This document shows, one piece after another, positions 32,959 to 41,737 of a stretch of DNA of 64,000 bases. The notes beneath the pieces were generated by a model. The model was not told the DNA's origin and ran no database searches. It saw nothing but the letters and a program-made list of their open reading frames with translations. The stretch's first letter is position 1, and each line of letters opens with the position of its first letter. The DNA lies in the NCBI GenBank assembly GCA_963697355.1, contig CAVONV010000023.1, positions 806,001-870,000 on the forward strand, in the 5' to 3' direction. The DNA is from CAVONV01 sp963697355 (GTDB taxonomy: Bacteria; Acidobacteriota; Vicinamibacteria; Marinacidobacterales; DATDRI01). Position numbers and translations under genes: made by a program.

Positions 32959-35040
32959 ATGTCTAGACAGGTACCACTGGCTGAGACCCGCAATATCGGT
33001 ATCATGGCGCATATCGATGCCGGGAAGACGACCACGACGGAGCGGGTTCTCTACTACACTGGTATCACCTACAAGCTCGGCGAGGTCGACGAAGGTACGG
33101 CAACGATGGACTGGATGGAGCAAGAGCAGGAACGCGGTATCACCATAACGTCCGCGGCAACGACCTGTTTCTGGCGAGACTATCGGATCAATGTCATCGA
33201 CACGCCTGGCCACGTGGATTTTACAGCCGAGGTCGAGCGTTCGCTCAGAGTTCTAGACGGGGCGGTTGCGCTTTTTTGTGCCGTTGGTGGTGTCGAGCCC
33301 CAGTCCGAGACGGTTTGGCGACAAGCGGATCGCTACCACGTTCCGCGAATTGCCTTCGTCAACAAGATGGACCGTTCCGGTGCCAACTTCGAGCATGCTG
33401 TCCAAATGATGCGAACGCGTCTCGCTGCCAACGCGGTCCCCGTCCAACTGCCTTTGGGGGCGGAGGAGAGCTTCGTCGGTGTCATCGACCTCATCGGAAT
33501 GAAGGCGATTCTCTACTTGGATGAAACGCTGGGCGCGCAGTTTAGAGTCGAGGAGATACCGGCCGAGCACGAGGAAAGGGCTCAGACGGCCCGCGACAAG
33601 CTCATCGAGGCGGCCTGCGAAGTTGACGATCACCTGATGGATGTTTACCTTTCGGGTAAGCAACCCTCTGAGGAGGAGCTCACGGCGGCCATACGGAAAG
33701 GGACCGTTGAGCTGAGTTTGGTTCCGGTGTTGTGCGGCGCGGCTTTCAAGAACAAGGGCATTCAGCCACTTCTCGATGCCGTGGTGGACTTTCTGCCTTC
33801 ACCTCTCGATGTCCCCGCATTCGTGGGTCTCGACCCAAAAACGGGTGAGAAAGTTGAGCGAGTTGCGAGCGATGATGAACCCTTCTCGGCACTCGTTTTC
33901 AAAATCATCACGGACTCCTATGTGGGGCAACTATCGTTCTTTCGGGTCTACTCGGGTGTTTTGAAGAGCGGCTCATATGTATACAATACCGCTCGCCAAG
34001 GCCGGGAGCGGATCGGTCGGCTTTTGAAGATGCACGCAAATAAGCGTGAAGATATCAAGGAGGTCTACGCGGGAGACATAGCGGCTGCCGTGGGACTCAA
34101 GAGCATACAGACGGGAGACACGATTTGCGATGAGAGGCGCCCCGTGGTGCTCGAGTCCATGAAGTTTCCTGAGCCCGTCATTTCGGTGGTCATCGAGCCT
34201 AAGACCAAAGCCGATCAGGACAAACTGTCCATGGCTCTGGCCAAATTGACCCAAGAAGATCCGACGTTCAAGGTATACACCGACTCAGATACAGGGCAGA
34301 CCATCATCAGCGGAATGGGTGAGCTTCATCTGGAAATCGTGGTGGACCGTTTGCTACGCGAGTTCAATGTTGCCGCCGGCGTCGGCAAGCCTCAAGTGGC
34401 CTACAAGGAGACCATCCGACGACCTGCAGAGGCGGTTGGTCGTTTTGTTCGGCAAACCGGTGGCCGCGGCCAATACGGTCATTGTGAGATTGCGATCGAA
34501 CCTCTGCCAGGCGGCAAGTTCGAGTTCGTCAACGAGATCGTTGGAGGAGCCATTCCCCGCGAGTACATACCTGCCGTGGAAGCGGGAGTCAAAGAGGCGA
34601 TGGAGCACGGCATCCTGGCCAGCTATCCCGTGGTTGACGTTCGCGTGCGTCTCACTGACGGTACCTATCACGAGGTCGACAGTTCGGAGAGAGCTTTCAA
34701 AATCGCTGGTTCCATGGCCTTTAAAACGGCAGCGAAGAACGCCGACCCAGCGCTTCTCGAACCCGTGATGCAAGTCTCGGTAGTGGTGCCCGAGGAATAC
34801 ATGGGTGATGTGATTGGCGATCTCAACGCTCGGAGAGGCCGGGTCACCTCCATGGGCTCCCGTGGAACCACACAGATCATTGACGGTAACGTTCCGCTGG
34901 CAGAAATGTTCGGGTACGCCACCGACCTTCGTTCCGCAACGCAGGGGCGGGCAACCTATACGATGCACTTTGCCCGCTACGAGGAAGCTCCTCGGCAAGT
35001 CGGTGAAGAGGTCGTGGCTAAGGTGCATGGTCGAATATGA
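32959..35040 (+). CDS. fusA: elongation factor G (canonical)
   Basis: 693 residues. G1 is AHIDAGKTTTTERVLYY, switch I EQERGITITSAATT, switch II DTPGHVDF with the catalytic His, and NKMDRSG is the specificity loop. Domain IV contains the RQTGGRGQYGHCEI loop, and the C-terminal domain ends in TMHFARYEEAP. It catalyses tRNA-mRNA translocation. It contrasts with the divergent EF-G-like GTPase at 52836-54929, which lacks the switch II His. It is followed by tuf copy 2. Confidence 0.98.
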   Translation: MSRQVPLAETRNIGIMAHIDAGKTTTTERVLYYTGITYKLGEVDEGTATMDWMEQEQERGITITSAATTCFWRDYRINVIDTPGHVDFTAEVERSLRVLDGAVALFCAVGGVEPQSETVWRQADRYHVPRIAFVNKMDRSGANFEHAVQMMRTRLAANAVPVQLPLGAEESFVGVIDLIGMKAILYLDETLGAQFRVEEIPAEHEERAQTARDKLIEAACEVDDHLMDVYLSGKQPSEEELTAAIRKGTVELSLVPVLCGAAFKNKGIQPLLDAVVDFLPSPLDVPAFVGLDPKTGEKVERVASDDEPFSALVFKIITDSYVGQLSFFRVYSGVLKSGSYVYNTARQGRERIGRLLKMHANKREDIKEVYAGDIAAAVGLKSIQTGDTICDERRPVVLESMKFPEPVISVVIEPKTKADQDKLSMALAKLTQEDPTFKVYTDSDTGQTIISGMGELHLEIVVDRLLREFNVAAGVGKPQVAYKETIRRPAEAVGRFVRQTGGRGQYGHCEIAIEPLPGGKFEFVNEIVGGAIPREYIPAVEAGVKEAMEHGILASYPVVDVRVRLTDGTYHEVDSSERAFKIAGSMAFKTAAKNADPALLEPVMQVSVVVPEEYMGDVIGDLNARRGRVTSMGSRGTTQIIDGNVPLAEMFGYATDLRSATQGRATYTMHFARYEEAPRQVGEEVVAKVHGRI

Positions 35041-35129
35041 AGACGAACGGGACCGGCGGAAGCCCGAAGTCCGGAAGGCGTGGGCGGGATGAGCTGAGCG
35101 ACCTGATATCAAAGGAGCACGAATAAGTC

Positions 35130-36329
35130 ATGGCCAAGGAGAAATTTGATCGAAGCAAGCCACATTTGAACGTAGGAACGATCGGGCATGTAGACCACGG
35201 AAAAACGACGTTGACGGCGGCGATCACGAAGATTTTGTCGAGCATAGACGACAAGGTGGCGTTTAGGAGTTTCGACTCAATCGACAATGCGCCGGAAGAG
35301 CGAGAGCGTGGGATCACGATCGCGACGGCACATGTGGAGTACTCGACCCAGAACCGCCACTATGCGCACGTGGATTGTCCTGGTCACGCGGACTACGTGA
35401 AGAACATGATCACGGGTGCGGCGCAGATGGACGGAGCGATCTTGGTGGTGAGTGCTGCGGACGGTCCGATGCCGCAGACGCGCGAGCACATCTTGTTGGC
35501 GCGTCAGGTGGGAGTCCCCTACGTTGTGGTGTACTTGAACAAAGTGGACATGGTGGACGATCCGGAGCTGTTGGATCTGGTGGAGTTGGAGGTACGGGAG
35601 CTGTTGTCGGAGTACCAGTTTCCTGGGGATGACATCCCGATCATCCGTGGCAGTGCTCTGAAAGCGTTAGAAGGCAGCGGTGAGGTTGGAGCCGAGGAGT
35701 CGAAATCGGTGATGGAGTTGATGACGGCTCTGGATGAGTATATTCCACTACCGGAGCGTGACATCGACAAGCCGTACCTGATGCCGATCGAGGATGTGTT
35801 CTCGATATCGGGTCGTGGGACGGTGGTCACGGGTCGCGTGGAGCGCGGCAAGGTGAATGTGGGAGAAGAAACGGAAATCGTGGGCATCCGAGAGACTCGC
35901 AAGCGAGTGGTGACGGGTGTGGAGATGTTCCGCAAGCTTCTGGACGAAGGTGTAGCGGGAGACAACATCGGAGTTCTGCTTCGTGGGACGGACAAGGACG
36001 AAGTGGAGCGTGGGATGGTCTTGGCCAAGCCGGGGTCGATCACACCGCATGTGAAGTTCAAGGCGGAAGTGTACGTTTTGTCGAAGGAAGAGGGCGGCCG
36101 TCACACGCCTTTTTTCAACGGATACCGTCCGCAGTTTTATTTTCGTACGACGGATGTGACGGGAGTAACGACGTTGTCCGAAGGCGTCGAGATGGTGATG
36201 CCTGGAGACAACACGAGCCTGACCATCGATTTGATCACGCCGATCGCGATGGAGAAGGGTTTGCGATTCGCTATCCGTGAGGGCGGCCGGACCGTCGGCG
36301 CAGGAACGGTCACGGACATTATTGAATAG
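35130..36329 (+). CDS. tuf: elongation factor Tu, copy 2
   Basis: 399 residues, protein identical to copy 1 at 17777. I see two silent DNA differences, in the GHGKTT-coding loop region (aaa versus aag) and an Arg codon about 100 bases in (agg versus cgg). Identity starts at the start codon and runs 80 bp past the stop, whereas the upstream sequences are unrelated. This is the pattern of gene conversion between paralogous tuf genes. It ends the str operon and is followed closely by rpsJ, so str and S10 operons are probably joined. Confidence 0.99.
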   Translation: MAKEKFDRSKPHLNVGTIGHVDHGKTTLTAAITKILSSIDDKVAFRSFDSIDNAPEERERGITIATAHVEYSTQNRHYAHVDCPGHADYVKNMITGAAQMDGAILVVSAADGPMPQTREHILLARQVGVPYVVVYLNKVDMVDDPELLDLVELEVRELLSEYQFPGDDIPIIRGSALKALEGSGEVGAEESKSVMELMTALDEYIPLPERDIDKPYLMPIEDVFSISGRGTVVTGRVERGKVNVGEETEIVGIRETRKRVVTGVEMFRKLLDEGVAGDNIGVLLRGTDKDEVERGMVLAKPGSITPHVKFKAEVYVLSKEEGGRHTPFFNGYRPQFYFRTTDVTGVTTLSEGVEMVMPGDNTSLTIDLITPIAMEKGLRFAIREGGRTVGAGTVTDIIE

Positions 36330-36409
36330 TGACCAGTGACCGGTAACCGGTGGCCAGTAGAACGAAAACTGGTTACTGGTAACTGATGACTGGACACTAT
36401 CACTGGAAA
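36330..36409 (+). repeat. 7-bp repeat hairpin region after tuf copy 2
   Basis: Identical over 80 bp to 18977-19056. Forward heptamers (TGACCAG, TGACCGG) face reverse ones (TTACTGG, TGACTGG). The rpsJ start is 6 bases downstream, so this structure lies in the rpsJ translation-initiation region. Confidence 0.8.
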
Positions 36410-36414
36410 AAAAA

Positions 36415-36750
36415 ATGGCTGTAATCAGCGAAAAGATTCGAATCAGGTTGAAGGCCTACGACTACCGCATCCTGGATCAGTCGACACACGAGATCGTGGA
36501 GACGGCAAAGCGAACCGGTGCGAGGATAGCCGGCCCCATACCTTTGCCAACGGTGAAGAACCGTTACACCGTTCTACGGTCACCCCACGTCGATAAGAAG
36601 TCACGGGAGCAGTTCGAAATTCGAACTCACAAACGACTCATGGATATCTACGAACCTACACCGCAGACCGTGGACGCTTTGATGCGTTTGGACCTACCGG
36701 CAGGTGTGGATGTGGAGATAAAGGCGTTCGGTAAGGAGCATTCGAAATAA
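36415..36750 (+). CDS. rpsJ: 30S ribosomal protein S10
   Basis: 111 residues, a few longer than usual at the N-terminus. It contains IRIRLKAYDYRILDQST, GPIPLPTVKNRYTVLRSPHVDKKSREQFE (the VLRSPHVDKKSREQFE core is diagnostic) and LPAGVDVEIK. S10 is part of the 30S head and NusG/NusB-E partner in antitermination. It heads the S10 operon. The region just upstream is an A-run after the heptamer hairpin rather than a clear Shine-Dalgarno sequence. Confidence 0.97.
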   Translation: MAVISEKIRIRLKAYDYRILDQSTHEIVETAKRTGARIAGPIPLPTVKNRYTVLRSPHVDKKSREQFEIRTHKRLMDIYEPTPQTVDALMRLDLPAGVDVEIKAFGKEHSK

Positions 36751-36782
36751 GAGATCGAGAACTCGAGAACTCGAGAATTCCT
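36751..36782 (+). repeat. 8-bp tandem repeat, GAACTCGA type
   Basis: GAGATCGA, GAACTCGA, GAACTCGA, GAATTCCT directly after the rpsJ stop. The array fills the spacer up to the rplC ribosome binding site. Confidence 0.85.
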
Positions 36783-36791
36783 AAGGACTAA

Positions 36792-37442
36792 ATGATGCCT
36801 AGTGCGATTATTGGCAAGAAGATCGGGATGACGCAGCGGTTTGCCGAAGATGGAACGGTGATTCCGTTGACGGTCATCCAGGCGGGACCCTGCGTCGTCG
36901 TTCAAAGAAAGACACGTGAGCGCGATGGCTACGATGCTATTCAACTCGGTCTAGTCGAACCGGGGACCAAGGTGCGAGTCAACAAGCCTATGGAGGGGCA
37001 TTTTCAGAAGGCTGAGACGGCTCCGGTCAGAGTGCTCCGCGAGTTTCGCCTCGACGGCGGTAAGTTGGCCGAAGGATCACATGATGAGATCAAGGTCGGT
37101 GAGTCCATCAAGGTGTCGGTGTTTAGTCCTGAAGACAAGGTGAACATCAGGGGTATCAGCAAGGGGAAGGGTTTTGCCGGTGTGATAAAGCGTCACGGGT
37201 TCAGCGGTGGCCGCGCGACACATGGGTCCATGTTTCACCGAGCACCCGGGTCCATCGGTATGGCGGCGTATCCGGCGCGCGTTCTGCCGGGTATGAAAGC
37301 ACCTGGACACATGGGAAGCGAACAAGTGACGGTCAAGAACTTGCAGGTCGTTGAAATCAACGAGGAAGAGAACCTGCTCCTTATACGGGGAGCGGTTCCA
37401 GGTTTCAAAGGGACGTATTTGGAGATCGTCAAAAGCAAGTGA
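36792..37442 (+). CDS. rplC: 50S ribosomal protein L3
   Basis: 216 residues (or 215 from the second of two adjacent ATGs). It starts SAIIGKKIGMTQRFAEDG. The central loop that reaches the peptidyl-transferase centre contains GFAGVIKRHGFSGGRATHGS and HRAPGSIGMAAYPARV. L3 is an assembly initiator of the 50S subunit. Second gene of the S10 operon. Confidence 0.98.
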   Translation: MMPSAIIGKKIGMTQRFAEDGTVIPLTVIQAGPCVVVQRKTRERDGYDAIQLGLVEPGTKVRVNKPMEGHFQKAETAPVRVLREFRLDGGKLAEGSHDEIKVGESIKVSVFSPEDKVNIRGISKGKGFAGVIKRHGFSGGRATHGSMFHRAPGSIGMAAYPARVLPGMKAPGHMGSEQVTVKNLQVVEINEEENLLLIRGAVPGFKGTYLEIVKSK

Positions 37443-37482
37443 CCGGTTACCGGTTACCAGTAACCAGGACCTGATTACTCAG
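37439..37482 (+). repeat. 7-bp tandem repeat, GTTACCR type
   Basis: GTTACCG, GTTACCA, GTAACCA and related heptamers, beginning at the rplC stop codon. It fills most of the 57-bp rplC-rplD spacer. Confidence 0.75.
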
Positions 37483-37499
37483 AGTCGGAGCAAAGAGAA

Positions 37500-38126
37500 A
37501 TGCCAAGCGTACAGCTAGTCGATATCGCTTCGAACGACCGTAGCGAGCGATTGCTCAACGACGATGTGTTCGGGGTGGAGCCGAATCGCCACCTTCTGTA
37601 CGAAGCGGTACGGCAGCATAGAGCCAGCCGCCGTCGCGGTACACACTCGACGAAGCATCGTGGAATCGTCGCTGGAGGTGGTAGGAAGCCATGGCGGCAG
37701 AAAGGAACGGGCCGGGCCCGAGTGGGGAGCATTCGAAATCCACTTTGGAAAGGTGGTGGAACCGTTTTCGGCCCCAAACCACGCGACTACTCCTTCCGGC
37801 TCAATGGAAAGGTTCAAAGGGGTGCCCTTCGATCGGCGCTGTCTCTACGGGCCGGGGATGGTGACATGACACTCGTCTTGGGTTTTCCGTTGGAGGCGCC
37901 GAGCACCAAGAAGTTCCGGGCGCAATTGGACGCGCTGGGTGTTTCTCAAAAGGTTCTCATCGTCGATCTCAAGCCCTCTCGTGAGTTGGTGTTGTCGGCA
38001 CGCAACCTCCCCGGGGTCGAGGTGAGGTCGGTGGCGGGGCTACATACCTATGACGTGCTGGCTTCACGTCATGTCATTCTTTCCGAGGAGGCAGCGGCTC
38101 GACTAGAGGAGAAACTCGGACGATGA
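37500..38126 (+). CDS. rplD: 50S ribosomal protein L4
   Basis: 208 residues. The long exit-tunnel loop lies at about 45-95: RRRGTHSTKHRGIVAGGGRKPWRQKGTGRAR (the RKPWRQKGTGRAR core is diagnostic), followed by GGGTVFGPKPRDY. L4 lines the peptide exit tunnel near the macrolide site. In some bacteria it also autoregulates the S10 operon. Its stop overlaps the rplW start (ATGA). Confidence 0.97.
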   Translation: MPSVQLVDIASNDRSERLLNDDVFGVEPNRHLLYEAVRQHRASRRRGTHSTKHRGIVAGGGRKPWRQKGTGRARVGSIRNPLWKGGGTVFGPKPRDYSFRLNGKVQRGALRSALSLRAGDGDMTLVLGFPLEAPSTKKFRAQLDALGVSQKVLIVDLKPSRELVLSARNLPGVEVRSVAGLHTYDVLASRHVILSEEAAARLEEKLGR

Positions 38127-38413
38127 ATGTCTTTGAAGTGATCCGTGGTCCTATCATCACGGAAAAATCGACAGATATGAAAGATGCCCAGCGCACCGTC
38201 TGTTTCAGGGTTGCGCGGGAAGCAACGAAAACCGAGGTCCGTAAGGCGGTAGAGCGAATGTTCGGCGTCAAAGTGGCTTCGGTTCGGACCGCCGTAGTGC
38301 GGGGGAAAGTCAAACGTTATGGTCGTTTCGAAGGCAAGCGCCCGGATTGGAAAAAGGCTTTCGTAACCCTCCGTGAAGGCGAGAAAATGATCGAGTTCTT
38401 TGAGGGGGTCTAG
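38123..38413 (+). CDS. rplW: 50S ribosomal protein L23
   Basis: 96 residues. It starts NVFEVIRGPIITEKSTDM and has VREA-type AREATKTEVRKAVERMFGVKV and VNTxxV-like VASVRTAVVRGKVKR. L23 forms the docking site for trigger factor and SRP at the tunnel exit. Coupled to rplD by ATGA and six bases before rplB. Confidence 0.97.
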   Translation: MNVFEVIRGPIITEKSTDMKDAQRTVCFRVAREATKTEVRKAVERMFGVKVASVRTAVVRGKVKRYGRFEGKRPDWKKAFVTLREGEKMIEFFEGV

Positions 38414-38419
38414 GCACCA

Positions 38420-39247
38420 ATGGGCATAAAGAAATTCAGACCGACCTCGCCGGGGCGTCGATTCACAACGGTGCAGACGTTCGAAGAGATAACCTCGACG
38501 AAACCTTTCAAGGCTTTGACTGAGGCCAAGAAATCGAGCGGCGGACGCAACAACCTCGGCAAGATTACTGTTCGTTTCCGCGGTGGTGGTCACAAGCGGC
38601 GTTATCGGGTCATCGACTTCAAGCGGAACAAGCTCGATGTTCCCGCCAAAGTTGCGGGCATCGAGTACGACCCGAACCGCTCGGCAAGAATCGCTCTGCT
38701 GCACTATGCTGATGGCGAAAAGCGGTACATTCTTCACCCGGTAGGGCTAAACGTCGGCGGCACAGTGGTATCGAGCAGCAGTGCCGATATCCTTCCGGGC
38801 AACTCGTTGCCGCTCGAGAACATCCCCGTGGGGACTACGGTACACAACATCGAGCTTCGGCCGGGAAAAGGCGGACAGATGGCACGAAGTGCCGGAGCAG
38901 GCGCACAGCTGGTGGCCAAAGAAGGTAAGTACGCCCACCTGAAGCTCCCCTCTGGAGAGGTGAGAATGGTGTACCGTAGCTGCCGTGCCACGGTAGGGCA
39001 AGTTGGTAACGTGGAGCAATCCAACATCAAGCTCGGAAAAGCTGGGCGCAAACGTTGGTTGGGTCGACGTCCTCACAACCGGGGGGTCTCTATGAATCCT
39101 GTGGATCATCCGCATGGTGGTGGTGAAGGAAGATCTTCGGGGGGGCGTCACCCTGTGACACCCTGGGGTGTCCCGACCAAGGGTTACAAAACTCGAAACA
39201 ACAAGAGGACCAAGCGCTTCATCCTCCGACGGCGAGGACAAAAGTAG
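38420..39247 (+). CDS. rplB: 50S ribosomal protein L2
   Basis: 275 residues. It includes KFRPTSPGRRF, GGGHKRRYRVIDFKR, EYDPNRSARIALLHYADGEKRYI, RSAGAGAQLVAKEG and the peptidyl-transferase-near RGVSMNPVDHPHGGGEGRSSGG with the conserved His. L2 is needed for subunit association and peptidyl transfer. Fifth gene of the S10 operon. Confidence 0.99.
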   Translation: MGIKKFRPTSPGRRFTTVQTFEEITSTKPFKALTEAKKSSGGRNNLGKITVRFRGGGHKRRYRVIDFKRNKLDVPAKVAGIEYDPNRSARIALLHYADGEKRYILHPVGLNVGGTVVSSSSADILPGNSLPLENIPVGTTVHNIELRPGKGGQMARSAGAGAQLVAKEGKYAHLKLPSGEVRMVYRSCRATVGQVGNVEQSNIKLGKAGRKRWLGRRPHNRGVSMNPVDHPHGGGEGRSSGGRHPVTPWGVPTKGYKTRNNKRTKRFILRRRGQK

Positions 39248-39262
39248 GACAGGTGTAGCTCT

Positions 39263-39550
39263 ATGGCAAGATCGCTCAAGAAAGGTCCTTTCGTGGACAA
39301 AAGTGTCATGGTCAAGCTGGCGGCCATGAACCAGGCAAGTGAAAAGAAAGTGATCAAGACTTGGTCGCGACGCTCGACCATCATACCTGAGATGGTGGGG
39401 CACACCGTCGCGGTGCACAACGGCAAGAAGTTCATCCCGGTCTACATCACCGAGAACATGGTCGGTCACAAGTTGGGAGAGTTCTCGCCTACCCGGATTT
39501 TTCGCGGACATACTGGCAAGAAAGCAGAGAAATCTGCGAGAGCCAGATAG
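39263..39550 (+). CDS. rpsS: 30S ribosomal protein S19
   Basis: 95 residues. It starts ARSLKKGPFVDKSVM and contains TWSRRSTIIPEMVGHTVAVHNGKKF and HKLGEFSPTRIFRGH. S19 sits in the 30S head with S13. Between rplB and rplV, as in most bacteria. Confidence 0.98.
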   Translation: MARSLKKGPFVDKSVMVKLAAMNQASEKKVIKTWSRRSTIIPEMVGHTVAVHNGKKFIPVYITENMVGHKLGEFSPTRIFRGHTGKKAEKSARAR

Positions 39551-39591
39551 CTTCTAAGCGGCCATCTAGAGGATAGTTGAGGAGACTGAAA

Positions 39592-39945
39592 ATGGTGCAA
39601 GCACGGGCGACAGCCAAATACTTACGCGGTTCGCCCCAAAAAGCCAAGCTGGTCATCGACCTTATTCGCGGCAAGCGGGCTGCAGAGGCTCTGTCTATAC
39701 TCCGGACGACCAACAAGGCGGTCAGTCGCGATGTGGAAAAGGTTTTGAGATCCGCCATTGCCAACGCGCAGCAGGCGGCACTCGAAGAGGCCAAGCGCGT
39801 TGACGAAGACGACTTAGTTGTGGTGGGAGCTTTTGCGAATTCGGGGCCGACTCTGAAACGCATCCGGCCCGCACCGATGGGACGCGCTTTTCGTATTGTG
39901 CACCGGACCACGCATCTGACGGTCCAGGTCGCCGAGAAGGAGTGA
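39592..39945 (+). CDS. rplV: 50S ribosomal protein L22
   Basis: 117 residues from ATG 39592; GAGGAG (39578-39583) supports this over the upstream TTG. It contains KYLRGSPQKAKLVIDLIRGK and the tunnel hairpin PTLKRIRPAPMGRAFRI. L22 lines the exit tunnel opposite L4 and is a macrolide-resistance site; the hairpin looks normal. It ends just before rpsC. Confidence 0.97.
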   Translation: MVQARATAKYLRGSPQKAKLVIDLIRGKRAAEALSILRTTNKAVSRDVEKVLRSAIANAQQAALEEAKRVDEDDLVVVGAFANSGPTLKRIRPAPMGRAFRIVHRTTHLTVQVAEKE

Positions 39946-39947
39946 GC

Positions 39948-41060
39948 ATGGGCCAGAAAGTACATCCATACGGATTCCGGCTCGGGTACAACAAGACCTG
40001 GAGATCGCGGTGGTATGCCGAACGGGAGTATGGAAAGCTCCTGCATGAAGACCTTCAGCTGAAGAAGGTACTCAAGCGGCGTTTTTCGCACGCCGGTGTA
40101 TCGAGAGTCGAGATCGAGCGAGCAGCGAACAAACTGAAGATCAACATCCATACTTCGCGTCCGGGCATCATCATCGGCCGAAAAGGAACAGAAGTCGACA
40201 AGTTGAAAGCTGACGTTCAGGCGAAGACCAACCGCGAGGTCTATATCAACATCATCGAGGTGGCGAAACCAGAGCTCGATGCCCAACTCGTGGCGGAATC
40301 CATCGCCCTTCAACTCGTGAAACGTATAGCCTTCCGTCGTGCTATGCGTCGTGCGGTGGAGTCGACGATGCGGTTTGGGGCTCGGGGTATCAAAGTCCGG
40401 TGCTCGGGTCGTCTGAACGGGGCCGAGATTGCAAGATCCGAGTGGTACTTGAACGGGCAGCTACCTCTTCATACCTTGCGTGCCGACATCGACTACGGGT
40501 TCGCCGAGGCTTTTACCACCTACGGGCAGATTGGTGTCAAGTGCTGGGTGTACAAGGGAGACTCGATTCCCGTGGGGCCGGCCTTCCGTGAAGAAGCGCC
40601 GAGTCGAGGCCGCGCAAGGAAGCCGGCGACTAACCTGGAGCCGAAGCTAGGGGTCAAGCCCAAACCAAAGCCAAGAGTAGCGGCCAAGCCGCCGGCGGTT
40701 AGCTCGGAGCCGGCACCGACGCCTAAGCCGGAGATCAGCCCGGAACCGACGCCGAAGGCGGAGGCGAGCGCGGTGCCTGAGCCGCCACCAAAGGTAGAGA
40801 CGAGCCCTAAGCCGGCACCGACGCCTAAGGCAGAGGTCAGCCCCGAGCCTGAATCGAAGGCGGAGGCGAGCGCGGTGCCTGAGCCGCCACCAACGGTAGA
40901 GACGAGCACGAATCCGGAATCGACACCGAAGGCGGTGGCTAGTCCGGAGGTGGAGGCGGAGCCTGAGCCGAAGCCGGAACCGGCCGCGCGGGTGGAGGCC
41001 AAGCCAGAGCCAACGGAGCCGACGACGGAAGCGAAAACGGAATCGACCCCGGAGAGTTGA
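39948..41060 (+). CDS. rpsC: 30S ribosomal protein S3 with long repetitive C-terminal tail
   Basis: 370 residues from ATG 39948 (GAAGGAG upstream; standard beginning GQKVHPYGFRLGYNKTW). The KH domain contains RPGIIIGRKGTEVDKLK, and the C-terminal S3 domain has GARGIKVRCSGRLNGAEIAR. The core ends near residue 215. About 150 further residues are Pro/Glu/Lys/Ala-rich (units like KAEASAVPEPPPKVETS). At DNA level a 52-bp segment at 40754-40805 recurs at 40856-40907 with one mismatch, so the tail grew by tandem duplication. S3 lines the mRNA entry tunnel, so the tail would project into solvent there. Confidence 0.96.
   Translation: MGQKVHPYGFRLGYNKTWRSRWYAEREYGKLLHEDLQLKKVLKRRFSHAGVSRVEIERAANKLKINIHTSRPGIIIGRKGTEVDKLKADVQAKTNREVYINIIEVAKPELDAQLVAESIALQLVKRIAFRRAMRRAVESTMRFGARGIKVRCSGRLNGAEIARSEWYLNGQLPLHTLRADIDYGFAEAFTTYGQIGVKCWVYKGDSIPVGPAFREEAPSRGRARKPATNLEPKLGVKPKPKPRVAAKPPAVSSEPAPTPKPEISPEPTPKAEASAVPEPPPKVETSPKPAPTPKAEVSPEPESKAEASAVPEPPPTVETSTNPESTPKAVASPEVEAEPEPKPEPAARVEAKPEPTEPTTEAKTESTPES
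40754..40907 (+). repeat. tandem duplication inside the rpsC tail
   Basis: A 52-bp near-perfect direct repeat (40754-40805 and 40856-40907) with a 102-bp period (34 codons), coding the Pro/Glu-rich extension of S3. Confidence 0.85.
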
Positions 41061-41095
41061 AGCACAGCTAAATCGAAATGGAGTAGTTGAACATC

Positions 41096-41512
41096 ATGTT
41101 GATGCCCAAGAAGGTCAAGTATCGCAAGCAGCAGCGTGGTCGCATGCGCGGCAAAGCCTGGAAGGGCCATACTGTCGCCTTCGGGGACTATGGACTAAAA
41201 GTGCTGGAACCAGGTTGGCTTACCGATCGTCAAATCGAGGCGGCTCGAGTCGCTATTACCCGCTTCATCAAGCGCAGTGGTCGTGTTTGGATCCGGATCT
41301 TTCCCGACAAACCCGTGACCAAGAAACCGCAGGAAACGCGAATGGGCAAGGGAAAAGGAGCGCCGGAGTATTGGGTGGCCGTGGTCAAACCGGGTCGCAT
41401 TCTCTACGAGATGGAAGGCGTGTCGGAGGAAGTGGCGCGAGAGGCATTCCGCCTAGCTGGGCACAAGCTACCGCTCAAAACGAACTTTGCAACTCGGTTC
41501 GAGGAGGCCTGA
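41096..41512 (+). CDS. rplP: 50S ribosomal protein L16
   Basis: 138 residues from ATG 41096, giving the normal start MLMPKKVKYRKQQRGRM. It contains TDRQIEAARVAITRFIKRSGRVWIRIFPDKPVTKKP and MGKGKGAPEYWVAVVKPGRI, the L16 signature. L16 organises the A-site tRNA elbow region of the 50S. It follows the rpsC tail after 35 bp. Confidence 0.98.
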   Translation: MLMPKKVKYRKQQRGRMRGKAWKGHTVAFGDYGLKVLEPGWLTDRQIEAARVAITRFIKRSGRVWIRIFPDKPVTKKPQETRMGKGKGAPEYWVAVVKPGRILYEMEGVSEEVAREAFRLAGHKLPLKTNFATRFEEA

Positions 41513-41515
41513 GAA

Positions 41516-41716
41516 GTGAAGGCTGAGAAAATAAGAGAAATGTCGGACGACGAGCTTCAGAAAAAACAGGAAGATCTTTCTGAAGAGCTCTTTCGCATGC
41601 GTTTGCAGAAGGCGACAGCACAGCTCGACCGTCCCGCGAAGATAAGAGAATCGAGGAAGGATCTGGCCAGGGTGAATACGGTCTTGTCCGAGCGGCGACG
41701 CTCGGTGGACCGGTAG
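41516..41716 (+). CDS. rpmC: 50S ribosomal protein L29
   Basis: 66 residues from GTG 41516. A two-helix protein with IREMSDDELQKKQEDLSEELFRMR and LDRPAKIRESRKDLARVNTVL. It lies near the tunnel exit beside L23. Four bases after rplP. Confidence 0.97.
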   Translation: MKAEKIREMSDDELQKKQEDLSEELFRMRLQKATAQLDRPAKIRESRKDLARVNTVLSERRRSVDR

Positions 41717-41737
41717 CTCCGGAGAGGTATAGCGACA

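Noticed and set aside
39489..40313. 274-residue minus-strand frame over rplV/rpsC
   Set aside because: Fully overlaps two conserved ribosomal genes; composition typical of a shadow frame.
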